64,000 nt of DNA, taken from Acinetobacter sp. CS-2. GTDB taxonomy: Bacteria > Pseudomonadota > Gammaproteobacteria > Pseudomonadales > Moraxellaceae. Under the pieces are notes generated by a model. It ran no database searches and was not told the DNA's origin. It worked only from the letters and a program-made list of their open reading frames with translations. Position 1 is the stretch's first letter. Each line of letters opens with the position of its first letter. Position numbers and translations under genes: made by a program. The DNA is taken from the NCBI RefSeq assembly GCF_016599715.1, contig NZ_CP067019.1, positions 1,240,001 to 1,304,000 of the forward strand. Direction: 5' to 3'. This document shows positions 10,169 through 19,971 of the stretch, piece by piece.

Positions 10169-10999
10169 TTATTTCCAGCCCGGGAACCAGAGTTTGGCAC
10201 CAAAATCGGCGTCCAACGCCTCTTTCACTTTTGGCGAGTTTTGATAGATCTCGACAAATTTTTTCAGCTTGTCGTTTTTATCTTGGTAATCCTCACGCAC
10301 GGCAAACAGGATGGCATAACGGTTGTCCTTGTTAGAGTCAAATAACAGCGCCTGTTCGGGATCAGCGGTTTTGGCTAAACGCAAGTAGTGCGGATAACCA
10401 AAAGCCAGGTCGGCCTCATCAATTGCACGTGCGGTTTGTGGACCTTCGACTTCAACAAACTGCAAGTTTTTCGGATTGCTTGCGATGTCTTTCAGGTTAG
10501 ACAGATGGTTTTTAGGGTCTTTCAGGGTGATCAGTTTTGCCTGTTGCAATAAAAGTAGAGCACGGCCTTGGTTGACAGGGTCGTTTGGAACCACAACTTT
10601 CGCGCCATCTTTTAACTCATCAAAGCTTTTAATTTTTTTGGAATACAAACCCACATGCGTGGCTGCACCTTTGGCAAAGGCTTTGATCTTAAAGTCGGTT
10701 TCTTTTTTTGCATTGTCTAAAAAGGGTTGATGCTGGAAGAAGTTGGCATCAATATCGCCGTGATTCAGGGTAATGTTGGGGGTATTCCAGTCGGAAAATT
10801 CAACCAGTTTCACATTCAGGCCTTGCTGTTTGGCCTCGACTGCTGCCACCTGTAAAGGCTTGGCAAATGAAGGACTAATACCAATCACCAGTTCATCAGA
10901 AGCTGATTTCTTTTGTTGATTCCAGACCACCAGTCCGATAATCACGGCGGCAATAATCACCCCGATAATGGTCAGTTTGGTTTTTGCTGTTTGTGCCAT
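10169..10999 (-). CDS. MetQ/NlpA-type substrate-binding protein, copy 2
   Basis: A 276-residue paralogue of the next gene, with the same landmarks (ELVIGISPSFAKPLQVAAVE, LVEFSDWNTPNITLNHGDID, VEGPQTARAIDEADLAFGYP). It also has an N-terminal hydrophobic anchor without a lipobox Cys. The ATG at 10999 has GAGG 8 bases upstream. Two binding proteins for one MetNI suggest two substrates, for example methionine and an oxidised or substituted sulfur compound. That is inference from the neighbouring monooxygenase genes. Confidence 0.88.
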   Translation of the reverse strand: MAQTAKTKLTIIGVIIAAVIIGLVVWNQQKKSASDELVIGISPSFAKPLQVAAVEAKQQGLNVKLVEFSDWNTPNITLNHGDIDANFFQHQPFLDNAKKETDFKIKAFAKGAATHVGLYSKKIKSFDELKDGAKVVVPNDPVNQGRALLLLQQAKLITLKDPKNHLSNLKDIASNPKNLQFVEVEGPQTARAIDEADLAFGYPHYLRLAKTADPEQALLFDSNKDNRYAILFAVREDYQDKNDKLKKFVEIYQNSPKVKEALDADFGAKLWFPGWK

Positions 11000-11014
11000 G
11001 TTGCACCTCAAAAT

Positions 11015-12436
11015 TTATGCGGATTGTTTTTGCTTTAAGTTGGAATTCGAAGTTGAGGCGGAGCTTGGACATCGAAATTGCTGAACTGGGTGTGAGGTCG
11101 ACAGTCGATCGCCTTGATTAAACAGTTTGTGTCTTAAACTGCCATGTTCGTAGGCTGTTTTATAACGGCCGCGCTGCTGTAATTCAGGAATCACCAGACG
11201 GATAAAGTCATGGTGTGACTCAGGGGCAACGGTGCGGGTCAGGTTAAAGCCATCAATACCGGTTTCATCGATCAGCTGAATCAGTTTTTCAGTCACAGTG
11301 GCACCACTCCCGACAATCAGGGGATAACGGCCACCCAGCACATGCTGGGCTTTTAAATCATTTTTGCTGATGCGCTGTTCTTTAAATTTATTGTTGACTG
11401 ACGCAATGCTGTTGGTCTTTTGATAAGGAATCGCTTCATCATCGGCAAATTTGGACAGGTCAATGCCGACAGAACTGGAGAAATGTGCCAGACCTGCTTC
11501 AGGACTGGCATAAGAGCGATATTCATCCAGTTTTTGCTGTGCCAGTTCATCGGTTTCCGCAGTCACCACGGTAATGCCGACAAAGATTTTAATATCTTCA
11601 GGATGACGTCCTTGATCGGTAGCTTGCTGCCGAATCTGATCGACCTGCTTTTTGATTTTTGCAGGCTGATCACCGCCAATAAACATGCCTTCCGCATGCT
11701 GGGTGGCAAAGGCCATTCCACGCGGTGAAGCACCGGCCTGAAATAACACCGGTGTGCGCTGAATGGAGGGGGAAACCTGAAATACGCCTTGGCTTTGGTA
11801 AAATTGGCCCTGATGATTGACCTGATGTACTTTGGTAGGATCGGTAAATATCCGGTTTTTCTTGTCTTTTACAACGGCATCATCTTCCCAGGAACCTTCC
11901 CAGAATTTATAGCAAAGTTGTACAAACTCTTCGGCTTGCTCATAGCGCAGGTCATGGTCTTTTAAGCCTTTTTCACCAATTAATCGCTGTGCGCTGTCCA
12001 GATACCCAGTGACAATATTCCAGCCAATACGGCCCTGGGTCAGATGATCCAGACTGGCAAAACGTCGCGCAAATTGATAAGGCGATTCATAACTTAAATT
12101 GACGGTAATACCGAATCCAAGGTTTTTCGTCACCGCTGCCATGGCAGAAACCAGAGTGCTGGGGTCATGACTCGGCAACTGAATTGATTCTTTTAACGTC
12201 AGGTCGATATTGTTTTGATAGACATCATACACCCCGGTAATGTCGGCAATAAATAGGCCGTCAAACAGGCCTTGTTCCAGGGTTTGGGCTAAATCTGTCC
12301 AGTAGCTCAGCTCATTAAAACGCTGCGACTCATCACGCGGATGGGCCCATAATCCGTGATTGATATGGCCGACACAGTTCATATCAAAAGCATTTAACAA
12401 GATTTTTTTTGGTATAGATTGTGATGCCATTGTCAT
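11015..12436 (-). CDS. LLM-class FMNH2-dependent monooxygenase (NtaA/SnaA/DszA type)
   Basis: A 473-residue flavin-dependent monooxygenase of the luciferase-like superfamily, NtaA/SnaA/DszA/SfnG branch. Landmarks are the opening KKILLNAFDMNCVGHINHGL, HPRDESQRF, TQGRIGWNIVTGYLDSAQRL and VLFQAGASPRG. Such enzymes use FMNH2 supplied by a separate reductase to cleave C-S or C-N bonds. The sulfur setting (SfnB-type genes upstream, Met importer downstream) suggests organosulfur use. The last ~35 residues are Ser/Gln-rich and look like a disordered tail. The start overlaps the upstream stop (TAATG). Confidence 0.9.
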   Translation of the reverse strand: MTMASQSIPKKILLNAFDMNCVGHINHGLWAHPRDESQRFNELSYWTDLAQTLEQGLFDGLFIADITGVYDVYQNNIDLTLKESIQLPSHDPSTLVSAMAAVTKNLGFGITVNLSYESPYQFARRFASLDHLTQGRIGWNIVTGYLDSAQRLIGEKGLKDHDLRYEQAEEFVQLCYKFWEGSWEDDAVVKDKKNRIFTDPTKVHQVNHQGQFYQSQGVFQVSPSIQRTPVLFQAGASPRGMAFATQHAEGMFIGGDQPAKIKKQVDQIRQQATDQGRHPEDIKIFVGITVVTAETDELAQQKLDEYRSYASPEAGLAHFSSSVGIDLSKFADDEAIPYQKTNSIASVNNKFKEQRISKNDLKAQHVLGGRYPLIVGSGATVTEKLIQLIDETGIDGFNLTRTVAPESHHDFIRLVIPELQQRGRYKTAYEHGSLRHKLFNQGDRLSTSHPVQQFRCPSSASTSNSNLKQKQSA

Positions 12437-13659
12437 TACAATGTCCCCCGACGCGGTGGCAATACGCCATTTAAAATATGATTGGCAATGAAATAATATT
12501 TCCAGCGCGAAGCATCATGCAGCGTGTGCACGCGGGCATTGCGCCAGAAGCGGTCCAGACCATCTTCGCGCTGGCTACCACGGCTACCGGCCAGTTCAAT
12601 CAGTTTTGAAGAGGCTTTGAGTGCAGTTTCGGTACTGTGTGCACGTACTTTGGCCACATCTAACGATGCTTTGGCGATATTTTCTGCGGTCGGTGCAGGT
12701 CTGGCGGCATCAATTGAACGGGCGGCCTGTTTCAGTAAAACTTCAGAGGCACGCACATCGGCTACAATCCGTCCCAGTTCGAACTTTGTCAGTGGGTCAT
12801 CTGTGGCTTGATCTACGCCAGAATCAATCCACGGACGGGCCTGACGCACACGGTTTAAAGTTTCTTCAAAGGCGGCACGGGCAATTCCGGTTTCAATAGA
12901 GGCATGCAGCAATTGCGCAAATGGACCCGAGATGGTTGGCTCTGAATAGGCAATATCAAATGGCACCACATCTTCAGCCAGCACTTGCACATTATTGAAT
13001 TTCACTGTGCCGCTGCCTGTGGTACGTTGCCCGAAACCACTCCAGTCATCGATTAAAGTCAAACCTTGGCTATTACGCGGAACAAAAGCCAGGAACTGCT
13101 GATCCTGTTCATTGACCACCAGTGTGGGAATGCGATGGGCAAATAAACTGCCGGTGCAATAAAACTTTTCACCATTAATCACATAGCCCTGATCAGTTTT
13201 GCGTATCGCGGTTTGGCGTTGTGCAGCGGTTTTGGTTTTAAACTCGGCAAGGGCATTGCCAAAGCGGGCACCTTTTAACACTTCAGCATAGAGTTTCTGT
13301 TTTTGCTGTTCGGTGCCGCTATTACGCAGAATCTCCAATCCATAAAAATGGTTTTGCGGAATCTGTCCAATGGAACCATCTACACCACTCATCAGTGCAA
13401 TCACTTGCGCTACGGTATAGCTAGAGACCTCTGCACCACCATACTGTTTTGGGACGGTAATGGCCCAGAGTCCAGACTGACTATAAGCTTCAATTTCTGC
13501 AAAAGGCAGAATGCGCTCGGCATCGCGCTGAATGGCTCCAGCTTTGAACTGTTCCGCTAGATTGCGTGCAATTTCCAGCGCTTCTGCATCGGATTGAATA
13601 ATATGTGCATGCGCCAATTGCTCTGAATTAAATGAAATAATATTTTGATATGAAGTCAT
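12436..13659 (-). CDS. SfnB-family acyl-CoA dehydrogenase-like flavoenzyme, copy 1
   Basis: A 407-residue protein of the acyl-CoA dehydrogenase fold (FAEIEAYSQSGLWAITVPKQ, GFGQRTTGSGTVKFNNVQVL, AGSRGSQREDGLDRFWRNAR). It matches the SfnB group of sulfur-acquisition oxidoreductases, linked to dimethylsulfone and other organosulfur use. These likely act as flavin-dependent monooxygenases rather than dehydrogenases. It sits between a second copy (11 bases upstream) and the LLM monooxygenase (stop and start overlap). Substrate unknown. Confidence 0.88.
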   Translation of the reverse strand: MTSYQNIISFNSEQLAHAHIIQSDAEALEIARNLAEQFKAGAIQRDAERILPFAEIEAYSQSGLWAITVPKQYGGAEVSSYTVAQVIALMSGVDGSIGQIPQNHFYGLEILRNSGTEQQKQKLYAEVLKGARFGNALAEFKTKTAAQRQTAIRKTDQGYVINGEKFYCTGSLFAHRIPTLVVNEQDQQFLAFVPRNSQGLTLIDDWSGFGQRTTGSGTVKFNNVQVLAEDVVPFDIAYSEPTISGPFAQLLHASIETGIARAAFEETLNRVRQARPWIDSGVDQATDDPLTKFELGRIVADVRASEVLLKQAARSIDAARPAPTAENIAKASLDVAKVRAHSTETALKASSKLIELAGSRGSQREDGLDRFWRNARVHTLHDASRWKYYFIANHILNGVLPPRRGTL

Positions 13660-13670
13660 GAGCGATGTCC

Positions 13671-14873
13671 TTAAATCCAGGCGTGGCGGGCAGGGAGTGT
13701 GTGATTGAGGTAATAATCCCCAAGCGCATGTAGCTTCCAGCGCACCGGATCATGCAAGGTATGCACACGGGCATTGCGCCAGTGCTGGTCCAGGTTGTGC
13801 TGACTCAGGCTGGAACGGCTACCGCCAAGTTCCAGTAATTTTTCAGAAATGTGCAGTGCAGCATCATTGGCATAAATCTTCGCTTCAGCGACTAAAATAG
13901 AGGCTTTGGCCGCCTGTTCATCAGTGACTGATTGCAGCTGATCCAGTTCATCCAGATATTCAGCTGCTTCATCAAGCAGCAAAATGGCAGCATCCAATAG
14001 CACCGCAGACTTGCCGACTTCCTGCAAGGTATAGTGTTCAAAGCTGGCTTTTTCCACTTGTGCATCGACAATCGGGCGTGCTTTATGCACCGCCGTCACG
14101 GTATCAGCAAAGGCCGCTTCAGCAATACCGACATCAATGGCAACTTGTAATAACTGTGAATACGCGCCGCGGTAATTGGGCTGACTGGAAAGCAGGCGTT
14201 CATCAAAAATTAGCAGTGGATCAACTTCAACATGCTCAAGTCTGACTGTGCCACTTGAAGTGGTGCGCTGTCCAAAACCATTCCAGTTATCAATCACATT
14301 CACGCCTTCAGCCTGAGCATTGACGATAGTCAGTACTACATAACCTTCGGGATGAATAGCTTTAATCGCGAGCCAGTGAGCAAAACTGCTGCCCGTTGAA
14401 TAGAATTTTTCGCCATCGACAAAATAACGCCCATTTTCAAAAGTTAATGTGGTTGCCAGGGTTTTGGTATCTTTGGTATTACGTTCCGGCCCACCATTGG
14501 CTAAGCGTTTACCTTGTAAAATTTCTTGATAAATAAACTGTTTTTGCTGCTCTGTACCCATCATTTGGATCATATTCAGCAGCGCAATCTGATTTTGTGG
14601 GATTTGTCCTACACTGGAATCGGCCTTATTCAGAATGCGGAATACATGTGCCAATGTTTTATTGGAAACGAAAGCACCACCAAATTGCTTTGGAATACGA
14701 ATACCACCTAAGCCTTTCTGGCTGAACAGATCAATTTCAGCAAAAGGCAATAAACGCTGTTGATCACGTTCATTGCGACCTTCCAAAGCAAAATCTGCGA
14801 CATGATACGCAGCATGAATAGCTTCAAGATCGTTTTCAATTACATGAACATTTTCAGAAATTAAACGAGACAT
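13671..14873 (-). CDS. SfnB-family acyl-CoA dehydrogenase-like flavoenzyme, copy 2
   Basis: A 400-residue paralogue of the next gene with the same architecture (LPFAEIDLFSQKGLGGIRIP, GFGQRTTSSGTVRLEHVEV, HWRNARVHTLHDPVRWK). The two share the C-terminal NARVHTLHD motif, so they are clearly related, but they differ along their length and are not a recent duplication. It is the first gene of the leftward sulfur cluster, so the operon promoter should lie in 14874-15254. Confidence 0.88.
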   Translation of the reverse strand: MSRLISENVHVIENDLEAIHAAYHVADFALEGRNERDQQRLLPFAEIDLFSQKGLGGIRIPKQFGGAFVSNKTLAHVFRILNKADSSVGQIPQNQIALLNMIQMMGTEQQKQFIYQEILQGKRLANGGPERNTKDTKTLATTLTFENGRYFVDGEKFYSTGSSFAHWLAIKAIHPEGYVVLTIVNAQAEGVNVIDNWNGFGQRTTSSGTVRLEHVEVDPLLIFDERLLSSQPNYRGAYSQLLQVAIDVGIAEAAFADTVTAVHKARPIVDAQVEKASFEHYTLQEVGKSAVLLDAAILLLDEAAEYLDELDQLQSVTDEQAAKASILVAEAKIYANDAALHISEKLLELGGSRSSLSQHNLDQHWRNARVHTLHDPVRWKLHALGDYYLNHTLPARHAWI

Positions 14874-15254
14874 AATGACACCTTAAATCGATATCAGAAC
14901 GCTACAAGTAATTGAGTTCAAAATTAAGCAATTGCTTTTGCAAAGCTTATGAAAAATCCTGTTTAAGATAAAAACTGCAAGATTTTTATTTATTTTGCAT
15001 ATATTAAGTGTTTAAAAAACAACATGATTTGAATTTTTTTAAACATTTATTTTTTGAAGTTTATGGGTTTATATCTGCTTTAAAGATAATCAAGACAAAA
15101 AAATGTATAAAAATAAAAAACGTATGACTGTTAGCACCAAGATGATATTTTGGATAAAAAGCGCATTGTAATTCCCGGATAGGGTGACTAAAGTATCCGA
15201 CTGAATTAGATGGTTTTGACTTGGCAGAACTAAAAAAATAAAAGCGGAGTTTTT
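14874..15254. other. Intergenic region upstream of the sulfur cluster
   Basis: About 380 AT-rich bases between the divergent SfnB-type and glutathione transferase genes. It must hold promoters for both. No riboswitch or clear repressor site was recognised. A GGAG ribosome site precedes the transferase ATG. Confidence 0.5.
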
Positions 15255-16019
15255 ATGCGAATTTTATACCAGTTTCCTTTATCTCATTTTTGTGAAAAAG
15301 CGCGCTGGTTGCTCGATCATAAAGAATTGGATTATATCGCACAAAATTTGGTGCCCGGTGTACATCGTGCTTTTGCACAGCTAAAAACAGGGCAAAATAA
15401 ATTGCCTATTTTACGTGATCAAGATCTTTGGATTGCCGACTCAACTGAAATAGCCTTATATCTGGATGAGGTATATCCGGAACACTCTTTATTGCGTGCC
15501 GATCCACAACAACGTCACTTGGCTTTGGAAATCAATGGGCTTGCCAACGAACTGGGCAGACATGTGCGCCGTTGGGGGCTTGCCCATACCTTGTCGGAAA
15601 GTGAAGAATCCTTAGATATTTTAATTGGTGAAAAGGGATATCTACGCCAGTTTGAAAAATATTCCAAACCCCTTATCAAAGCCTTACTTTCCAAAGGCTA
15701 TCAACTAAATGCAGACAAGGTGGCCGAATCTAAACAGCAGATGGATAGCATCATCCAGAATTTAAATGCAAGATTGATAGAGAATCATGGGCGTTATTTT
15801 GTCGGTGAACGTCTTGGCCTTGCTGATATTGCGGTCTGTTCGATGCTTGCACCTATTCTGGAAATTCCCGGGACACCTTGGGAAAAAGAACAGGGCGAAA
15901 CTTTATCTGAAGAATTTCGACAGTATAAAGAACATTTAATGGCATTACCCTTGGGACAATATGTGCTGCGTATCTATCACACTGAACGGAATGCACGGGT
16001 CGATTGGCGTGGAGTTTAA
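15255..16019 (+). CDS. Glutathione S-transferase family protein
   Basis: A 254-residue protein with an N-terminal thioredoxin-like GST domain (RILYQFPLSHFCEKARWLLD, NKLPILRDQDLWIADSTEIA, the latter with the Pro and Asp-Ser glutathione-binding motif). A C-terminal all-helical domain follows (ENHGRYFVGERLGLADIAVC). The SHFCEKAR segment puts Ser or Cys at the usual catalytic place. GGAG lies upstream of the ATG. It is divergent from the sulfur cluster, so a link to sulfur or thiol metabolism is possible but not shown. Confidence 0.85.
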   Translation: MRILYQFPLSHFCEKARWLLDHKELDYIAQNLVPGVHRAFAQLKTGQNKLPILRDQDLWIADSTEIALYLDEVYPEHSLLRADPQQRHLALEINGLANELGRHVRRWGLAHTLSESEESLDILIGEKGYLRQFEKYSKPLIKALLSKGYQLNADKVAESKQQMDSIIQNLNARLIENHGRYFVGERLGLADIAVCSMLAPILEIPGTPWEKEQGETLSEEFRQYKEHLMALPLGQYVLRIYHTERNARVDWRGV

Positions 16020-16405
16020 AAGCCAGCGATAATAATACGCACTCTATAGCGCGTATTATTGCAAATCAAATGACTGTATTTTTTTGTTTTGGTCGAACAT
16101 CTTCCTTTTAATCTATTTCTATTCAAATATAAAAGATGAGTGATGATCCGGAGCAGGACACTTGACTGAATGAGTGTTAAATTCGATATAAGTCTTTAAT
16201 ATATAATTAAAATTAACATTGAGTGTTTTTTATTTTTGAGTGGCTCAGGGTACTTTAAGTAGGCGTCAAGATCTTTCTTTATGAGCTGGAAGGCTTATGG
16301 AAAATATTTTCATAATCTTAAAATTTTGTGAAAAATAAATAATTGCTATATCACAAAGCTAATGTAATATTTTGCGTAGCTATCGATTATTGAAAAGAGT
16401 ACAAA
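16020..16405. other. Intergenic region with a hairpin, between the GST and Lrp-type genes
   Basis: About 385 AT-rich bases. An inverted repeat of 10 bp (AATAATACGC with GCGTATTATT, 16031-16060) follows the transferase stop. It lacks a long T run, so it is at best a weak terminator. Nothing else was recognised before the Lrp-type gene. Confidence 0.4.
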
Positions 16406-16876
16406 ATGGAACTAGATCGTTTTGATAAACAGATTCTTGAAATATTGAGTCATGAAGATGTCAACTTAAATGAGCTTTCGGAACGTATTAATCTGTCTGT
16501 GAGTTCGGTTCATCGGCGCATCAAGCATCTGATTGAAGCCAATATCATGACCCATTTAAAGCGTGATATTAACTATGCCAAGCTGGGTTTCAGTTTACAT
16601 GTGCTCTTGCAGGTGTCTTTAAATAAACATGATACGGATACTTTTGCCAAGTTTTTAGAAGAACTGGAAAGCATTCCTGAAGTCATTAAGGCTTTTTTAG
16701 TGACCGGGCAATCCGCCGACTTTATTGTCGAAGTGGTGGCTAAAGATATGGAAAATTATAGTGAAATTCTGTTAAAACGCATCGGTAAAATTGAGCATGT
16801 GGTTGCATTACATTCCAGTTTTGTGATTAAGGAATACAAGGTATTGAATTGTAGTGGCTTACTGAACCGGGTTTGA
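16406..16876 (+). CDS. Lrp/AsnC-family transcriptional regulator
   Basis: A 156-residue regulator with the family layout. The N-terminal winged helix-turn-helix opens MELDRFDKQILEILSHEDV and includes LSERINLSVSSVHRRIKHLI. The RAM ligand-binding domain occupies about residues 68-150. These proteins form dimers and octamers and respond to amino acids. The ligand is unknown. It converges with yebC on a shared terminator. Confidence 0.9.
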   Translation: MELDRFDKQILEILSHEDVNLNELSERINLSVSSVHRRIKHLIEANIMTHLKRDINYAKLGFSLHVLLQVSLNKHDTDTFAKFLEELESIPEVIKAFLVTGQSADFIVEVVAKDMENYSEILLKRIGKIEHVVALHSSFVIKEYKVLNCSGLLNRV

Positions 16877-16925
16877 AATTATAGTTTAGGTAGCAGTTTT
16901 ATATAAAAATGCCTTTAAAGCACAT

Positions 16926-16956
16926 AAAAAAACGCACCATCAGGTGCGTTTTTTTA
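16926..16956. terminator. Bidirectional terminator between the Lrp-type gene and yebC
   Basis: A perfect 7-bp stem, CGCACC plus flanks around ATCA, has A and T runs on both sides. It serves both convergent genes. Confidence 0.88.
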
Positions 16957-16969
16957 TGTGGAAAAAGAA

Positions 16970-17719
16970 TTAATCATCTAATTGAGCTAACACTTCTTCT
17001 GTGAATTCAACGTTGGTATAAACGTTTTGAACATCATCCAGATCTTCAAACATATCAATCATTTTGACGATTTTTTTCGCTTGATCGATATCTGAAATTA
17101 AGGCTTTAGTTGAAGGGTTCATCACAACTTCAGCATTGTCAGATTTAAGACCGGCAGCGGCTAAAGCATCTTGAACTGTACCAAAACTTTCCGGAGTGGT
17201 AATGACCAAGATTTCATCTTCATCAACTTCAATATCTTCAGCACCTGCTTCTAAAGCCACATCCATGATTTGATCTTCTAAAGAAACATCTTCAAAAGTA
17301 ATCTCACCGCGTTTAGTAAACATATAAGCAACTGAGCCAGCAGTACCTAAGTTACCATCAGTTTTAGAGAAACAGTGACGAACATCAGGCACAGTACGGT
17401 TTAAGTTATCAGTCATTGTTTCAATAATAACTGCAACACCTCCTACACCATAACCTTCATAAGTGATTTCTTTTAAATCGGCATTTTCTTCACCGCCAAC
17501 ACCGCGCTGGATTGCACGGTTGATGGTATCACGTGTCATATTTGCGACTAATGCTTTTTCAACGACAGCACGTAAACGTGGGTTAGACGCAACATCACCG
17601 CCGCCTAAACGGGCAGCTGTAACAATTTCACGAATGAATTTTGTGAATACTTTAGCGCGGCTCGCATCTTGTTTTGCTTTACGATGCTTAGTATTAGCCC
17701 ACTTGGAATGACCCGCCAT
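16970..17719 (-). CDS. yebC: YebC/PmpR-family protein
   Basis: A 249-residue protein of the YebC/PmpR family, opening [20 protein letters not shown], followed by [14 protein letters not shown] and [20 protein letters not shown]. Members were annotated as DNA-binding regulators. Some (TACO1 in mitochondria, YebC in bacteria) help ribosomes through proline stretches. Length and domain order are normal. AAGGAG precedes the ATG. Confidence 0.93.
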   Translation of the reverse strand: MAGHSKWANTKHRKAKQDASRAKVFTKFIREIVTAARLGGGDVASNPRLRAVVEKALVANMTRDTINRAIQRGVGGEENADLKEITYEGYGVGGVAVIIETMTDNLNRTVPDVRHCFSKTDGNLGTAGSVAYMFTKRGEITFEDVSLEDQIMDVALEAGAEDIEVDEDEILVITTPESFGTVQDALAAAGLKSDNAEVVMNPSTKALISDIDQAKKIVKMIDMFEDLDDVQNVYTNVEFTEEVLAQLDD

Positions 17720-17831
17720 GCGAAATATGCTCCTTGTAGATTGGCCTTATGCCTATCAGATTATGCAAATTCTACCATAAGCCCTTTTTTCTTAGAAAGA
17801 GCTAGATTTTGAGTTTTTAAACAAATAGCAA

Positions 17832-18497
17832 CTAGTTTTTAGGTTCAGGGATCACAATATCCAGTCCAACTTTTTCTCTGTAAAGCTGTTTTAACAAAGC
17901 CAGGTCGTGATTAATTTCTGTTGGATAAATCTTGCCTAAAATACCACCTTCTTTGGTTTGCGAATTGGCATACATTAAAACAATAGGTACACCAGCGGCT
18001 TTGGCAATATACCAAAAACCTGTACGGATGGGCTTTCTAGATTCACCCGTTTTGGCACGGGTCGCTTCAGGTGCAATCACCAGATTGAATTTTTCATTCT
18101 GCTGAAAATGCTCAACCATAAGTGAAACAATATCCTGATTTGCTTTTCGATCAACAGAAATTCCCCCAATAGCTTCTAATAAAGGCTTCATGGGACCTTT
18201 AAATAATTCTTTTTTAATCAGGGTATGAATTTTTATATCATAAATCTGGAATAGTGCCAGTGAAAGCACGGCATCCATCATGGATGTATGTTCAAATCCA
18301 ACAATAACCTGCTTATCTTCAAGTACATCTGGTTCAACATGATATTTCCATCCTGCAAGTTTAAATGCAGATTCACCGATAAATTTTTTTAACATGAATG
18401 TAGGGGATATTTGACTATATGAAAGTTGGCTAATTTCTGCCTGTTCTTGTATGTAGTCAAGTGTTAATGAATTAAAAATAACCAAATGGATACGCAT
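17832..18497 (-). CDS. PlsC-like lysophospholipid/glycerol-phosphate acyltransferase
   Basis: A protein of up to 221 residues with the acyltransferase HX4D motif (EHTSMMDAVLSL), the acceptor block IGGISVDRKANQD and LVIAPEATRAK. It probably acylates a lysophospholipid or related alcohol at the inner membrane. The start is uncertain: the ATG at 18497 lacks a clear ribosome site, and an internal ATG at 18395 (MLKKFIGESAFKLAGWKYHV) would remove 34 residues that look less conserved. It is a single gene. Confidence 0.75.
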   Translation of the reverse strand: MRIHLVIFNSLTLDYIQEQAEISQLSYSQISPTFMLKKFIGESAFKLAGWKYHVEPDVLEDKQVIVGFEHTSMMDAVLSLALFQIYDIKIHTLIKKELFKGPMKPLLEAIGGISVDRKANQDIVSLMVEHFQQNEKFNLVIAPEATRAKTGESRKPIRTGFWYIAKAAGVPIVLMYANSQTKEGGILGKIYPTEINHDLALLKQLYREKVGLDIVIPEPKN

Positions 18498-18698
18498 TAT
18501 ATGATGGATGAAATATGTGTATTAATTGCTTTTATATATTAAATCTTAAGCTTAAAGATTTAATATGTATCAAGTTATATAAAATAAGACTAAATAGTGA
18601 CTATTCAGATGAAAAAATACCTATTAGACTTTTGTCGAAGATAAAATTTTTTAAACACAGGGCGCGATGTGGCCTAGGTTTAATGAGGATTGAAAAGA

Positions 18699-18806
18699 AT
18701 GATGTATGTTTCGACTTTTCTATTAGCATTTTGTTTGTTTATGCTGGTTGTTGTATGGTCTTTAATCGAAATTCGCATTGAAGAGCAAAAAGAACGCAGT
18801 CTTTAG
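18699..18806 (+). CDS. Possible 35-residue membrane microprotein
   Basis: A short frame, MMYVSTFLLAFCLFMLVVVW then a charged tail ending EEQKERSL, reads as one transmembrane helix with a cytoplasmic tail. A purine-rich GAGGATTGAAAAGA stretch lies just upstream. No family is recognised and the ribosome site spacing is not ideal, so support is moderate. Confidence 0.35.
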   Translation: MMYVSTFLLAFCLFMLVVVWSLIEIRIEEQKERSL

Positions 18807-19281
18807 CAGTGATTTGCAGTCGAAGCTGGAAAAATCTTTATAGTTGGATTTTAAAAAATATTTCTTCCCAATCTAAATAAAAATTAAAGTAATACTTTTT
18901 AGGTATAAGATTTTCATCTTTTTCACATGATTTGAATTTCAAAAACGTGAGTGGATGAGGATTTAATTTTTGCATTTTTAAAAAATTATAGTCCACAATC
19001 ATTCATTTAAAAGGTGTTGAATATTTAAAATTGTGTATTAATCATTCTGTTTTTTAAGTTTTACTCTTCTTAATTTATAGGAGTGAAATATTAGCTCTCA
19101 TTTGAATCTTTCAAACACTTACTATAAAGGTTTTTAGCTATAAAACTTACAATCTGTTCACAGGAGGGTGGGGTGGAGTCTAAGGAAAAATAATCCTCCT
19201 TTAAAATATGCTCAGTAATTGTTGTGTTACTGTGCAAGTGAAAGTAAAAGTGCTTGTTTTTTGAAAAAATCTTCGTTAGTA
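18807..19281. other. AT-rich intergenic region
   Basis: About 475 bases without a supported gene. A GGAGG ... CCTCCTTT inverted repeat at about 19162-19202 could be a small RNA 3' end or a weak terminator. Nothing else was recognised. Confidence 0.3.
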
Positions 19282-19309
19282 TTGCCTCGCTTGAACTTGT
19301 TGATATATA
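19282..19309 (+). promoter_or_regulatory. Probable promoter of the tRNA gene
   Basis: TTGCCT and TATATA are separated by 16 bases. The predicted start lies about 10 bases before the tRNA. Confidence 0.45.
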
Positions 19310-19326
19310 ACAAATTCAGCTTATCA

Positions 19327-19403
<77 letters not shown>

Positions 19404-19411
19404 AATAAATC

Positions 19412-19446
19412 AAGCACTTAAGAGTAATTCTCTTGAGTGCTTTTTT
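19412..19446 (+). terminator. Intrinsic terminator of the tRNA
   Basis: A long stem, AAGCACTTAAGAG with CTCTTGAGTGCTT (one mismatch-type pair), ends in six T residues. Confidence 0.85.
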
Positions 19447-19857
19447 AATTCTAAATCCTATGTAAGCAATCAAAAATAAATGGTGTAAGCAGGGTAGGCA
19501 ATAAAAAAGTCTCATTAAGAAGCTTTTATTTCTTAGATAGTCAAAAATTACATATTCATATTATAGTCTTTATTTTTAATAACCTATTGTTTTATATTGC
19601 TTTATTAAGGTTTTTCTAGAAACTAAAATTATTGATTGATTAAAATTTCTTGCCTTTGAGGATAGTCTCGTCTCTTTAGCACTTAAGTGAATTTTATTTT
19701 GTAATTTTCTTAAAAATTAGAGTTAAGTTATTTGAATTATCATAAAAATATGTTAATAAATAACCGTGATCTTTTTTTGATCACTTTGGTGTTTCAGGAT
19801 GAAATATCAGATTATAGAAGCTGAACTTAAAAAATAAACAATGATGGAGTTTAGAAA
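19447..19857. other. AT-rich intergenic region
   Basis: About 410 bases, no supported gene. It probably holds the promoter of the small CxxC protein that follows. Nothing else was recognised. Confidence 0.3.
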
Positions 19858-19971
19858 ATGCTTCAATTACTTATGAAATTATTTTGCTTACATGTGTATG
19901 AGTATGAGCATATGGAAGAGATCGGAGAACATAAAGAATGCAGAAAGTGTGGCATCAATAAACCGCTTTAA
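19858..19971 (+). CDS. DUF1660-like 37-residue CxxC microprotein (chromosomal copy)
   Basis: A short frame with GGAG 9 bases before its ATG. The product begins MLQLLMKLFCLHVYEYEHME and ends with a CRKCG zinc-knuckle pair at residues 28 and 31. A prophage gene at 51147 encodes a protein of the same length with the same MLQLLM-LF-LH start and a C-x-x-C pair at 29/32. That match shows the frame is real. The pattern resembles DUF1660 prophage proteins. A short stem-loop (GTGAGCTTCGGGCTCAC) follows. Function unknown; probably a phage relic or domesticated gene. Confidence 0.65.
   Translation: MLQLLMKLFCLHVYEYEHMEEIGEHKECRKCGINKPL

Noticed and set aside
18515-18781. 88-residue open frame upstream of the tRNA
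   Set aside because: No ribosome site, odd composition (Lys/Ile/Cys-rich), and a better-supported tiny membrane frame overlaps it in another frame.
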